Assembly: GCA_910578505.1 (NCBI GenBank)
Contig: CAJTPV010000009.1
Location: forward strand, 1 to 47,136
Length of the DNA stretch: 47,136 bases
From: an uncultured Oscillospiraceae bacterium
Lineage (GTDB): Bacteria > Bacillota > Clostridia > Oscillospirales > Oscillospiraceae
Direction: 5' to 3'
Both the position numbers and the translations under genes were made by a program. Under the pieces are notes generated by a model. The model searched no databases, was not told where the DNA came from, and was given only the letters and a program-made list of their open reading frames with translations. This document shows, in pieces, positions 1-8,163 of the stretch (positions within the stretch are counted from its first letter, which is position 1; each line of letters starts with the position of its first letter).

Positions 1-28
1 GCTGGCACGCGAAGCGTGACTGAGGGGT
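1..28. repeat. Truncated copy of a short hairpin-type dispersed repeat
   Basis: The window opens inside a sequence containing a small hairpin (CACGC-GAA-GCGTG) followed by GACTGAGGGG. The same GACTGAGGGG module is one arm of the hairpin at 6424-6462. Short intergenic elements of this style are common in Oscillospiraceae genomes (recollection, not a search). It lies just 3' of the helicase gene, and its left part is outside the window. Confidence 0.45.
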
Positions 29-80
29 CCCCTTTCCCGCATATTTCATCGTTCGCGAGTATATATAGGCGAAAAGCAGC

Positions 81-3000
81 TCAGAAAAGCCGGAACTGCT
101 CCACCGGCTTCTCCCGTTCCCGCAGGGTCTCCCGCACAACGCTCCCCGGCACATCCGCCAGAAACGGCGACAGCTCTCCGCCGCCGGAAAGAATCAACTC
201 CTCCCTGGCCCGTGTCATGCCCACAAACAGCAGCCGCCGTTCCTCTTCCACATCTGACGGGCGGCCCTGGGATTCCAGCGGAAGCATCCCCGCCTTGAGC
301 CCCGCCGCAAAGACCGCCGGAAATTCCAGGCCTTTGGCGGCGTGGAAGGTCATCAGGCGCACCGCCCCGGACTCCCAGCCCTTCCCCGACGCCCGGCGCA
401 AATCCGCCTCCTCCCCCGCAGCCAGCGCCTCCCACAGCTCCTGAAAGCTCCTGTGAAAGACCGCCATGTTCCGCAGGCTGTCCAGGGTCTCCGTCTTTCC
501 ATACTGCTTTTCCCAGCGCTCCACCAGCTTCCACGGTTTCTCCTTCACTGCGTGGGGACGCCACTCCTCCGCCCGCTTGGCCCAGATTTCCGGCGGACCG
601 TACCGCCGGACCGTCTCCTCCAGGGCGGCGGCGTCCTCCGGTTCGGTGAGCGTCCGGAGGAAGCAGAGGAAGCCGCGCACCTCGTCCGCGTCCAGAAAGT
701 CGTCCCGCCCGCTGACCACACAGGGGATGCCGTCGTGCCGCAGGCAGTTTTCCACCAGCTTCAGCTGCCGGTGGGTGCGGCACAGCACGGCGATGTCGGA
801 AAAGGCCCGGGCCTCCCGGTCCCGGCCCATGTCCTGGGCCTCCAGCATGTCCACGCCGCCGGTCATGCGGATAATTTCCTTGGCGATAAAGACCGCCTCG
901 CCGAAATCGTCCGGTCCGCGGACCAGCCGCACCGCCGGGCCGGCGGGCTGCCGCGGGGTCAGCGCGCGGGGCCCGCCGGGGTTCTTCTCAATGACGGACA
1001 GAACCGCCCTGAGGACCTCCGGCGCGGAGCGGTAATTGTCCGCCAGCCGGATTCGGCGCACGTCGGGCCTGTCCGCCTCCAGGCGCTGGAAGCACTGTCC
1101 CGACGCGCCCCGGAAGCCATAGATGGACTGGTCCGGGTCGCCGATGACGAAGAGGCTCTTTCCATTTTTGCTCCAGGACTGTACCAGGGCGTACTGCACG
1201 TCGTTGATGTCCTGGAACTCGTCCACCAGCAGGTGGGAAAAACCAGCCTGTCCCGCCGTGTCCAGCTCCAGGGCCTTTGCCAGCAGGCTGTCAAAATCCA
1301 GCATCCCCAGCGATTCCACACGGGCGCAGTAGTCGTCATACAGCGCCCCGTCCAGCCCTGCATCCTCCGGCGTCATGCCGTTTTTCACTCTGGAAACCGC
1401 CTGCAACAGGGCCTCCGCGCCTCCCTTGGCCCCGTGGGAGCGGAGAACTTCGCTCGCGATCTGCCGGGCGTCCTCCCGTCCCAGCAGCCGGACGTCTCCC
1501 AGCAATTGCAGGCAGATGGCGTGGAAGGTGCCGATGCGCATGCGGGCCACAGCCCGCCTGCCGCCCAGACGGGCCTCCAGCCGCTGCCGCATCTCCGCCG
1601 CCGCCTGATTGGTGAAGGTCACGGCGGTGATCTCACCGGCCTTCACCCCCCGCTCCTCAACCAGGTACGCAATACGGGAGACCAGCGTCTTGGTTTTCCC
1701 GGTCCCCGGCCCCGCAATCACCGCCACGCAGGGCTCCGTCGCGGTCACGGCGGCCTCCTGGGCCGGATTGAGCTTGTCGGGAGCGGGGGCGGGCGTGCTG
1801 TTGGGAACGGGCGCGGCCTTTTTCAGCACCTGTTTTGGAGCCGCTTTCTTCCGGGGAATTTCCAGTCCGAACAGGGATATCTGTCCGCCGGTCCGCTCAA
1901 TCTCCGCCGGGGCCAGCAGGGAGATGACCCCGTACTGCCCGTCAAAACCGGCCCGGCGCTCCACCTGCCCCAGCCGCAGGCGGCGCAGGCCCTCGGCCAC
2001 GCAGGGCCCGGCGCTCCGCTCCACATCCGAAAGCGGGGCATCCCGCAGGATGCGGAATTCCGGCCCCATCTCGTCCAGCAGCTTTTCGTACAGCGCGGCG
2101 GTCCGCTTGCTGATGGCCGATACCCCAGTAGAGGCGGCAATCACCTCCGGCAGGGGGGCCAGACTCTCGAAGGGCTTGGCGTTCTCAGGCCGGAAGCCCT
2201 CCGGACGGTCCGCCAGGACCTCCACCCGGTGCTCCACGCCGATGGTCAGCTTTTTGCCGCAGACCGGGCAGAGCCCGTCCCGGGCCTGGGTCTCAATGGG
2301 GGTGAGGCAGACGCCGCAGTTGCGGTGGCCGTCCAGATGGTATTTGCCCTCCTCCGGAAAAAATTCCACAGTGCCATAGAACCCCTCCCCGGTGCGGATG
2401 GCCCGGACAAGCTCCGGATAGGAGAGGCCGGTGTCCAGCAGGTCCGCCTCCCGGCCCAGCTTGCCGGGGGAGTGGGCGTCGGAGTGGGAGACCAGGGTGA
2501 GGCCGTCCAGGGCGGAGAGCCGCCAGTTCATGGGCGGGTCGGAGGAGAGGCCGGTCTCCACGGCGTGGATATGGCCGGTGAGACTGCCGAAGCAGCCGGC
2601 CATGGTGTCAAAGCCGGAAAAGGCGCCGAAGAGAGCGAAGTGGGGCGTCCAGATGTGGGCGGGGATCAGCTCCGCGTCCGGGCAGGCCTCCAGGATCAGC
2701 TCCAGCAGGTCCCGGCTGTCCAGGCCCAGGATGGGCCGCCCGTCGGAGTGGATGTTGCCGACGGCCTCCAGCCGGACCGCCGCCTCGTCCGCCGCCTCCA
2801 GGCTGGGGAGCAGGATCAGGTGGTGGATTTTGCGGGTCTTGCCGTCCCGCTTATAGATGCAGCTGATCTCCCCGGTGACCAGGAAGCGGGTGGGCTCCCC
2901 CGGCCCCGCTATCCGCAGGTCCTGCCGCAGGATGTACAGGCCCTCTTCGGCGGGAAGGAGCTGTTGGCGCATCTCCTCCCGCCAGGCGGGGTGGGTAAAG

Positions 3001-3122
3001 TCGCCGGTGCCGCAGACGGCAATGCCCTTTCTTCTGGCCCACCAGTCCAGATGGGGCAGGTCGCAGTCCCGGCTGGTGGCACGGGAAAAGCGGGAGTGGA
3101 TATGGAGATCAGCAATGTACAT
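81..3122 (-). CDS. EndoQ-like PHP nuclease fused to UvrD/Rep-type DNA helicase
   Basis: A 1013-residue two-part protein. Residues ~1-400 resemble the TIGR00375/endonuclease Q family: a PHP-type metal site near the N-terminus (DLHIHS, then GTGDFTHP) and a Cys4 zinc motif (CGVC...CPVC, about residues 270-290). In characterised EndoQ this fold nicks DNA 5' of deaminated bases or abasic sites. Residues ~450-1013 are a superfamily 1A helicase: Walker A GPGTGKT (~470), Walker B VDEFQD (~631), GDPDQSIYGFRG, TFHAAKGLEF and GMTRAREEL. A low-complexity Ala/Pro linker joins the halves. All key helicase motifs are present, so it should be an active ATP-driven translocase. The start is supported by AAAGGAG nine bases upstream. 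The likely role is repair of deaminated DNA with strand unwinding; this is inferred from the domains. It is transcribed alone from the promoter at 3160-3188. Confidence 0.9.
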   Translation of the reverse strand: MYIADLHIHSRFSRATSRDCDLPHLDWWARRKGIAVCGTGDFTHPAWREEMRQQLLPAEEGLYILRQDLRIAGPGEPTRFLVTGEISCIYKRDGKTRKIHHLILLPSLEAADEAAVRLEAVGNIHSDGRPILGLDSRDLLELILEACPDAELIPAHIWTPHFALFGAFSGFDTMAGCFGSLTGHIHAVETGLSSDPPMNWRLSALDGLTLVSHSDAHSPGKLGREADLLDTGLSYPELVRAIRTGEGFYGTVEFFPEEGKYHLDGHRNCGVCLTPIETQARDGLCPVCGKKLTIGVEHRVEVLADRPEGFRPENAKPFESLAPLPEVIAASTGVSAISKRTAALYEKLLDEMGPEFRILRDAPLSDVERSAGPCVAEGLRRLRLGQVERRAGFDGQYGVISLLAPAEIERTGGQISLFGLEIPRKKAAPKQVLKKAAPVPNSTPAPAPDKLNPAQEAAVTATEPCVAVIAGPGTGKTKTLVSRIAYLVEERGVKAGEITAVTFTNQAAAEMRQRLEARLGGRRAVARMRIGTFHAICLQLLGDVRLLGREDARQIASEVLRSHGAKGGAEALLQAVSRVKNGMTPEDAGLDGALYDDYCARVESLGMLDFDSLLAKALELDTAGQAGFSHLLVDEFQDINDVQYALVQSWSKNGKSLFVIGDPDQSIYGFRGASGQCFQRLEADRPDVRRIRLADNYRSAPEVLRAVLSVIEKNPGGPRALTPRQPAGPAVRLVRGPDDFGEAVFIAKEIIRMTGGVDMLEAQDMGRDREARAFSDIAVLCRTHRQLKLVENCLRHDGIPCVVSGRDDFLDADEVRGFLCFLRTLTEPEDAAALEETVRRYGPPEIWAKRAEEWRPHAVKEKPWKLVERWEKQYGKTETLDSLRNMAVFHRSFQELWEALAAGEEADLRRASGKGWESGAVRLMTFHAAKGLEFPAVFAAGLKAGMLPLESQGRPSDVEEERRLLFVGMTRAREELILSGGGELSPFLADVPGSVVRETLREREKPVEQFRLF

Positions 3123-3140
3123 GGGTACCAGCTCCTTTGT

Positions 3141-3209
3141 TCAAATACAAGATGGAGGTATTATATCGCATTTTTTTGTCGGGAGCAATATTCTCACATC
3201 TGCTCTCAT
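3141..3209 (-). CDS. Possible 22-residue leader ORF upstream of the helicase gene
   Basis: ATG at 3209 is preceded by CAGGAGG (3217-3223) with an ideal 7-base gap. The frame runs 22 codons (starts MRADVR, ends PPSCI) to a TGA at 3141, 19 bases before the helicase start. The predicted -10 box of the helicase promoter lies inside this ORF, so only a longer transcript would translate it. No homolog is recognised. It may be a leader peptide, the leftover 5' end of a lost gene, or chance; the strong ribosome site is the only real evidence. Confidence 0.3.
   Translation of the reverse strand: MRADVRILLPTKKCDIIPPSCI
3160..3188 (-). promoter_or_regulatory. Sigma-A type promoter of the EndoQ-helicase gene
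   Basis: On the minus strand, TTGCTC (3183-3188) and a perfect TATAAT (3160-3165) are separated by 17 bases. This places the transcription start about 30 bases before the ATG at 3122, just ahead of the AAAGGAG ribosome site. Confidence 0.65.
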
Positions 3210-3284
3210 GGTTGTTCCTCCTGATTTTTCTTGGCTAACGCAGTAGCCTTATGCGCTAATTGCTAACTCTGTATGGATTTGGAC

Positions 3285-3330
3285 AAAAAAAGAAAACAGC
3301 AAGCCGAACCGTTCGATTTAGCTTGCTGTT
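3285..3330 (-). terminator. Rho-independent terminator of the LacI-family gene (possibly bidirectional)
   Basis: A 10-bp stem (3295-3304 with 3321-3330, arm AACAGCAAGC) is followed on the minus strand by a T-rich tract (complement of 3285-3296). On the plus strand the stem is followed by AATTAATTTTT, so it could work in both directions. It sits about 30 bp after the LacI-family stop codon. Confidence 0.8.
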
Positions 3331-3362
3331 AATTAATTTTTAATTGCGCATATGTGCAGATG

Positions 3363-4361
3363 TCAGGACACTGCGCCCGTACTCTCCCGTATCACCAGAT
3401 GGCCGGGAACGATACACGAGAGCGGCTCGGTGTGCTCCTGCCGCAGCTTCCGGAGCAGCTGTCCCACAGCCGCGGCGGCCATGCGCTCCACATCTACCCG
3501 GTAGGTGGTCAGCGCAGGCTTGGAGAGCGTGGCAAAGCGGTAATCGTCATACCCGCACACGGCCACATCCTCCGGCACCCGGACGCCCTTCTGCCGCAGC
3601 TCCTCGATCAGATGGAAGGCCACCTCGTCGCAGTTGCATACAAAGGCCTGGGGCAGTTTCTCCGGCAGCCGGATGGGAATGAACCGCCCGTCCCTGTCCC
3701 GGTCCGCAAGCAGCCACTCCTCTTTGGGGACGATTCCCGCCCCCCGCAGGGCGCGCTGATAGCCCAAATACCGCTCCATAATGCTGGAGGTGGACAAAAT
3801 GGCCCCCACATAGCCGATTTCCGTGTATCCCCGGTCCAACAGATGCCGGGTCAAGGTATACCCGCCGTCCATATTGTCGCTGAGGACACAGTCCAATGCC
3901 TGGCCAGGAATGTTGCCATCCAGCAGAATGCCCGGAATCGCGCACTCCCGCAGCGCCACAATATACGGCACCGCCAGATTCCCCATCACCACCAGGCCGT
4001 CCACCTTCCAGCCCGCCGCCAGGGCAGGCAGACGGGCCTCCATCTCCGCCTCCTGGGAGACGATCTCGATCATACACGCCAGCCCCTCTTCGCCGCACTG
4101 GATCACCAGGGAGCGGTACAGGCTGGTATAAAAGGCGTTTTCATCAAAAAAGCGGTCCGCCACCAGCACGCCGATATTACCGGACCCGGCGGCTTCCGGC
4201 CGCATCCTGCCGCTCTCATAGCCCATCTGCCGGGCCAGGGCCACAACCCTGGCCCGCATTTCCTCGCTGACGCCCGGTTTTCCCGCCAGCGCCTTGGAGA
4301 CAGACACCACGCTGATATCCAGCTTTTCCGCGATATCCGCCATCCGAACAGGTTTCCCCAT
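3363..4361 (-). CDS. LacI-family transcriptional regulator
   Basis: 332 residues, the usual length for the family. An N-terminal LacI helix-turn-helix (MADIAEKLDIS, then VSVSKALAGKPGVS, residues ~7-35) is followed by the hinge region and a periplasmic-binding-protein-like effector domain (GNIGVLVADRFF, VDGLVVMG, AVCGYDDYRFATLSKPALTTYRVD). Members repress or activate sugar-use genes in response to a small ligand; the ligand cannot be read from sequence. GGAGGGAG precedes the ATG by four bases. The gene is divergent from the phosphoglucomutase gene, with about 340 bp between them carrying both promoters, so control of that gene or of itself is plausible but unproven. It has its own promoter (4406-4434) and terminator. 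Confidence 0.92.
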   Translation of the reverse strand: MGKPVRMADIAEKLDISVVSVSKALAGKPGVSEEMRARVVALARQMGYESGRMRPEAAGSGNIGVLVADRFFDENAFYTSLYRSLVIQCGEEGLACMIEIVSQEAEMEARLPALAAGWKVDGLVVMGNLAVPYIVALRECAIPGILLDGNIPGQALDCVLSDNMDGGYTLTRHLLDRGYTEIGYVGAILSTSSIMERYLGYQRALRGAGIVPKEEWLLADRDRDGRFIPIRLPEKLPQAFVCNCDEVAFHLIEELRQKGVRVPEDVAVCGYDDYRFATLSKPALTTYRVDVERMAAAAVGQLLRKLRQEHTEPLSCIVPGHLVIRESTGAVS

Positions 4362-4405
4362 GGGACTCCCTCCATTTACCGTACATCTATTGATTGATAC
4401 TTTAG

Positions 4406-4434
4406 ATTATAAGACATTTCTTCTCTTTCGTCAA
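4406..4434 (-). promoter_or_regulatory. Sigma-A type promoter of the LacI-family gene
   Basis: Minus-strand TTGACG (4429-4434), 17-base spacer, TATAAT (4406-4411). This is one of the best promoter matches in the window, 45 bases ahead of the LacI-family ATG. Confidence 0.75.
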
Positions 4435-4458
4435 TTGGGTACTGTCCCCTTGGATAAG

Positions 4459-4489
4459 TTAAATAGACTAAAATTTTGTGTTAAAATTT
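4459..4489 (+). promoter_or_regulatory. Candidate phosphoglucomutase promoter overlapped by an AT-rich inverted repeat
   Basis: Plus-strand TTAAAT (4459-4464), 17 bases, then TAAAAT (4482-4487) with a TG one base before the -10. An inverted repeat, AAATTTT-GTGTT-AAAATTT (4471-4489), covers the -10, as an operator would. It lacks the central CG typical of LacI-family sites, so the cognate regulator is uncertain. The -35 box is weak. Confidence 0.35.
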
Positions 4490-4525
4490 GTTAATTATCC
4501 TCTTTCTTTTTTTACTCTCCCCGTG

Positions 4526-4542
4526 GTATGCTGACAGCATAC
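4526..4542. other. 17-bp perfect inverted repeat
   Basis: GTATGCT-GAC-AGCATAC, followed by TTTTT on the plus strand. It lies in the leader between the candidate promoter and the phosphoglucomutase gene. It could be an operator or a weak attenuating hairpin. The remainder of the 4362-4704 intergenic space holds the two promoters and the SGNH-like remnant. Confidence 0.4.
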
Positions 4543-4573
4543 TTTTTGCGTGCAGCAGAGGGAGGGGCCATAC

Positions 4574-4670
4574 ATGCAGACTGCCGGAATTCAGGAGACC
4601 CTACCGATTGGCGTTTGTGGGCGACAGCCTCACCAGCGGCCAGGGCGTGGCCGGCGTTACGGCGGCTCTC
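4574..4670 (+). pseudogene. Remnant resembling the 5' end of an SGNH/GDSL hydrolase gene
   Basis: Reading from 4578, one frame gives RLAFVGDSLTSGQGVAG, a close match to the block I motif (GDSxTxGxG) that opens SGNH/GDSL esterases. A GGGAGGGG ribosome-like site and an ATG (4574) lie just before it but in a different frame. After about 30 codons the resemblance ends and the sequence runs directly into the ribosome site of the phosphoglucomutase gene. This pattern fits a gene mostly removed by deletion, with a small frameshift at its start. The match is short, so coincidence remains possible. Confidence 0.35.
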
Positions 4671-4704
4671 CTCAAAAAGATTTTACAACGAAAGGAAATT
4701 GACT

Positions 4705-6390
4705 ATGGACTATCAGGCAAATTTGGACCTCTGGCTCCGCAGGGCCGTGGAAGACGGCGATCTGACCGCCGAGCTGAGCGCGGTGAAGGACGATCCCGCG
4801 GCGGTTTCCGACCGCTTTTACCGGGATCTGGCCTTTGGGACCGGAGGGCTCCGGGGTGTGATCGGCGCGGGGACCAACCGCATGAACATCTACACCGTCC
4901 GCCGGGCCACCCAGGGCCTGGCCGACTACCTGAACGCTGCGGACCTGCCCAAGACCGTGGCCATTGCCCACGACAGCCGTATCAAAGGCGAGCTCTTTGC
5001 GCGGGAGACAGCGCGGGTATTGGCGGCCAACGGCATCACCGCCTGGCTCTATCCCCGGCTGGAGCCCACGCCGGCGCTCAGCTGGGCGGTGCGGTATCTG
5101 GGCTGCGGGGCCGGCGTGTGCGTCACCGCCAGCCATAACCCCGCTCCCTACAACGGCTACAAGGTCTACGGTCCCGACGGCTGCCAGATCACGCCGGAGG
5201 CGGCGGAAAAAATCCTGGCGGCCATTGAGCGGGTGGACTGCTTCGACGGCGTGGGGCTGGCGGATTTTGACGCCGCCTGCAGCGCCGGTCAGATCCGCTA
5301 TATTCCCGACGAGTGCCTGGACGCCTTTGTGGACGCGGTGCTGGCCCTGCGGCCCGGCAACGACGTGAGCAAGCTCAAGCTGGTGTACACCCCCCTCAAC
5401 GGCTCCGGGCTGGAGTGTATCAAAAAATTACTGGAGAAAATGGGCGTCCGGGAGCTGACGGTGGTCCCGGAGCAGGAGGCGCCGGACGGGAATTTCCCCA
5501 CCTGCCCCTACCCCAATCCGGAGATTCGGGAGGCCATGGAGGCGGGCCTGCGGCTGTGCGATACCGTGAAGCCGGACCTGCTGCTGGGCACGGACCCGGA
5601 CTGCGACCGCATGGGCGCGGCGGCGCCCGACGGGAAGGGCGGATACCGGCTCATCACCGGCAATGAGATGGGGCTCCTTCTCTTCGACTATCTCTGCCGC
5701 ACCCGCAGGGAGCGGGGAACCATGCCGGAGGCCCCGGTGGCCGTCACGACCATCGTCTCCACGGATATGGCCGGTCCTGTGGCGGCGGAATACGGCGTGG
5801 AGCTGCGCCGGACGCTGACGGGCTTTAAGTACATCGGCGAGCAGATCGGCCTGCTGGAGGCCGGCGGAGAGAAGGAGCGGTATATCTTCGGCTTCGAGGA
5901 GAGCTACGGCTACCTGTCCGGGGCCCACGTGCGGGACAAGGACGCGGTGAACGCCGTGATGCTGGCCTGCGAGTGCGCGGCCTGGTACGCCGGGCAGGGG
6001 ATGACGCTGCTGGACGCCATAAACACCCTGTATAACAAGTACGGATTCTACCGGAACGGGCTGCTGAGCCAGGCTTTCGAGGGGCAGGACGGCATGGCGG
6101 CCATGAACAGGCTGATGCAGTCCCTGCGCACCGAGCCGCCGGCGGAAATCGCCGGAGGGCGCGTAACCGGCATGACGGACTACCTGTCCGGAGATACGGG
6201 CCTGCCGCCGTCGGATGTGCTGGAGTTCCGTTTGGAGCGGCAGGGCAAGGTCATTGTCCGCCCCTCCGGCACGGAGCCAAAGCTGAAGCTGTACCTGTCC
6301 GTCCGCGGCACAGGAGAGGAGGACGCAGCCGGAAGGCTGGAGGCGCTGTGCGCGGCGGCCCGCCAGCTGATGAATCGAGGTGTGCAGTAA
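4705..6390 (+). CDS. Alpha-D-phosphohexomutase (phosphoglucomutase/phosphomannomutase)
   Basis: A cytoplasmic enzyme that moves phosphate between C1 and C6 of hexose phosphates, feeding glycogen, cell-wall and polysaccharide precursors. 561 residues from the ATG at 4705, typical for the long Firmicutes PgcA-like type. The frame is open upstream to 4528, but AAAGGAA sits eight bases before 4705 and the conserved N-terminus (MDYQANLDLWL) begins there. All four family signatures are present: the phosphoserine loop TASHNP (~142), the metal loop DPDCDR (~298), the sugar loop GFEESYGYLSG, and the C-terminal phosphate-binding loop RPSGTEPK (~517). Whether glucose or mannose phosphate is preferred cannot be told. 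It is monocistronic and ends close to a large hairpin at 6424-6462. Confidence 0.92.
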   Translation: MDYQANLDLWLRRAVEDGDLTAELSAVKDDPAAVSDRFYRDLAFGTGGLRGVIGAGTNRMNIYTVRRATQGLADYLNAADLPKTVAIAHDSRIKGELFARETARVLAANGITAWLYPRLEPTPALSWAVRYLGCGAGVCVTASHNPAPYNGYKVYGPDGCQITPEAAEKILAAIERVDCFDGVGLADFDAACSAGQIRYIPDECLDAFVDAVLALRPGNDVSKLKLVYTPLNGSGLECIKKLLEKMGVRELTVVPEQEAPDGNFPTCPYPNPEIREAMEAGLRLCDTVKPDLLLGTDPDCDRMGAAAPDGKGGYRLITGNEMGLLLFDYLCRTRRERGTMPEAPVAVTTIVSTDMAGPVAAEYGVELRRTLTGFKYIGEQIGLLEAGGEKERYIFGFEESYGYLSGAHVRDKDAVNAVMLACECAAWYAGQGMTLLDAINTLYNKYGFYRNGLLSQAFEGQDGMAAMNRLMQSLRTEPPAEIAGGRVTGMTDYLSGDTGLPPSDVLEFRLERQGKVIVRPSGTEPKLKLYLSVRGTGEEDAAGRLEALCAAARQLMNRGVQ

Positions 6391-6423
6391 GAAGGATTTT
6401 GACGCCGTGCTGCTGGTATTGAA

Positions 6424-6462
6424 GCGCCCCCTCAGTCAGCCTGCGGCTGACTGAGGGGGCGC
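6424..6462. repeat. Perfect 18-bp stem hairpin, repeat-like, between convergent genes
   Basis: Arms 6424-6441 and 6445-6462 are perfectly complementary around a TGC loop. No T-tract follows on either side, so it is not a textbook terminator, though it lies between the convergent phosphoglucomutase and cation-efflux genes and may block read-through. The core GACTGAGGGG also occurs at the extreme left of the window, which suggests a dispersed element. Confidence 0.6.
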
Positions 6463-6483
6463 TCTGCCGGCAATTTTGCAGTA

Positions 6484-7404
6484 CTACCGGTGCTCCTCCG
6501 CGGGATTGACATGGATCATGCAGTGCTTGCACAGCGGGAAGGCCGATTCGACGGTGTGGTGCACCTGCTCCGCAATCTCGTGGGCGGCCGCCAGCTGGAG
6601 GGAGCCATCCACCGAGATCTCCATATCCACGTATATTTTGTCTCCAAAGAGCCGGGTCTTCAGATCGTCGACATTTTTCACCCCCGCGATTCCAAGGGCC
6701 GCCCTGCGGATGTCCTCCTCCGTCTGTGCGGTACAGCTGTGATCCACCATCTTGTCGAGACCGTCTCTGAAGATATCATAGGCCGCCTTGAGGATGCACA
6801 GGCTGATGACGACGCTGGCCACGGCATCCATGACCGGGTACCCCAGCCGGGAGAACAGGATCCCCGCGAAGGAGCCCACGGAGGAGAGCGCGTCCGAGCG
6901 GTGATGCCAGGCCTCCGCCATCAGGGCGCTGGAATTGATTTTCTTCGCCGCGCCCCTGGTGTACCAGAACATCCACTCCTTTACGGCAATGGAAACCACG
7001 GCGGCGGCCAGGGGCAGCCGGCCCGGAACCAGCAGCGTCTCGTACCCGCCCGCTGTGATTTTCTGTACGCCGGCGCCCCCGATGCCTATGCCGATGGCGG
7101 CCAGAATCATGGCCAGGAGGATCGCCGCGATACACTCCATCCGCTCGTGGCCGTAGGGGTGGTTGTGGTCCGCCTTTTTCCGCGCGAACCGGACTCCGAT
7201 AATGACAATAAAGCTGGCCAGCACATCGGATGCAGAATGCACCGCGTCCGAAATCATGGCGCTGGATTTTCCAACCGCGCCCGCGATCAGCTTGGCGACA
7301 GAAAGGGCCAAGTTCACGCCGATGCTGACAGTAGAGACCTTCACTGCCAGATCGGCTGCCTGGTCCCGGCGGGCCAGCTGCTGCTGCTGCGCATTTTTCT
7401 TCAT
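6484..7404 (-). CDS. Cation diffusion facilitator family transporter
   Basis: A 306-residue inner-membrane divalent metal (Zn2+/Fe2+/Mn2+-type)/proton antiporter. Six hydrophobic segments occupy about residues 20-215. The two metal-site helices are visible as SDAVHSASD (~52-60) and EAWHHRSD (~165-172), followed by a cytoplasmic dimerisation domain ending in a conserved HCMIHVNP. TAGGAGG lies eight bases before the ATG. It follows the GntR gene by 63 bp on the same strand and may be read from the same transcript, but nothing else ties it to peptide use. The metal specificity cannot be assigned from sequence alone. Confidence 0.92.
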   Translation of the reverse strand: MKKNAQQQQLARRDQAADLAVKVSTVSIGVNLALSVAKLIAGAVGKSSAMISDAVHSASDVLASFIVIIGVRFARKKADHNHPYGHERMECIAAILLAMILAAIGIGIGGAGVQKITAGGYETLLVPGRLPLAAAVVSIAVKEWMFWYTRGAAKKINSSALMAEAWHHRSDALSSVGSFAGILFSRLGYPVMDAVASVVISLCILKAAYDIFRDGLDKMVDHSCTAQTEEDIRRAALGIAGVKNVDDLKTRLFGDKIYVDMEISVDGSLQLAAAHEIAEQVHHTVESAFPLCKHCMIHVNPAEEHR

Positions 7405-7467
7405 GTGCGTATCCTCCTAAGATCAATCTGCTAAACGGACTCCTGCACGCTTGCGGTGCAATCGCCG

Positions 7468-8109
7468 CTATGTCAGGCGGTCGCTGACGTAGCTGTCGAT
7501 GATCCGCCGCTTCATCCCCTGGATATGGAGCTGCAGGCTCTGTCTGGCCAAGGCAAGGTCCCGCCGCTCCACCGCCTGCACAAACTCGCGGTGCTCCCGC
7601 TGGACGTCCTCGTCAATCAGGGGCAGCAGCTGTCCGGAGATAATCTGGTACCGGGCCCGGGTGTTGTCATAGAGGCCAAGAAGGGGCCTGTTGCCCAGCT
7701 GCTCCAGGGAGATCCGGTGAAAGGCCGCGTCCAGCTCGGTATAGCGATAGCTGTCCCCGGCCCGCCGGGCCTCCTCCTGCTCGCCGCAGAGACGGCGCAT
7801 CTGGTCCATATGCTTCTCCGCAAGTTTTGCGAAGACCTTGTCCAGCGCAAACAGCTCCACGCATTCCCGCACCTGAAAGAGCTGAAAGATGTCCGTCAGG
7901 TCCACATTCTGGATAAAAAAGCCCACATTGGGGACCTGCCGCAGCACTCCCTCCTTCTGCAGGCGGAGAAAAGCCTCCCGCACGGGCGTGTAGCTGATCC
8001 CCAGCTCCAGGGCGCACTGCCGGGCGCTGAGATAGCTTCCGCTGGGCATGGCGGCGATGCGCTCCTTGATTGCCTGATAGGCCATGCTGCTGAGCAGCTT
8101 TCTGGACAT
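7468..8109 (-). CDS. GntR-family regulator with FCD ligand-binding domain
   Basis: 213 residues. An N-terminal winged helix-turn-helix (residues ~8-65, with CALELGISYTPVREAFLRLQKEG as the recognition segment) is followed by an all-helical FCD domain (~75-205). FCD regulators bind small organic acids or amino-acid-like ligands, often through a metal held by Asp/His residues; D...H pairs occur at ELDAAFHRI and near the C-terminus (QLHIQ). The gene lies at the end of the peptide importer, carboxypeptidase and MATE run, 78 bp after the MATE gene, so it most likely controls that run. The ligand is unknown; a peptide-derived amino acid is a guess. Confidence 0.9.
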   Translation of the reverse strand: MSRKLLSSMAYQAIKERIAAMPSGSYLSARQCALELGISYTPVREAFLRLQKEGVLRQVPNVGFFIQNVDLTDIFQLFQVRECVELFALDKVFAKLAEKHMDQMRRLCGEQEEARRAGDSYRYTELDAAFHRISLEQLGNRPLLGLYDNTRARYQIISGQLLPLIDEDVQREHREFVQAVERRDLALARQSLQLHIQGMKRRIIDSYVSDRLT

Positions 8110-8163
8110 GGAGTTCCTCCTTCTCCCGCCGCCTGGCCATGACCGGGCGGCGGCTGGGTATTG

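Noticed and set aside
342..3224. Long plus-strand open frame opposite the EndoQ-helicase gene
   Set aside because: Shadow of a well-supported gene; no motif, and the conserved helicase motifs are all on the minus strand.
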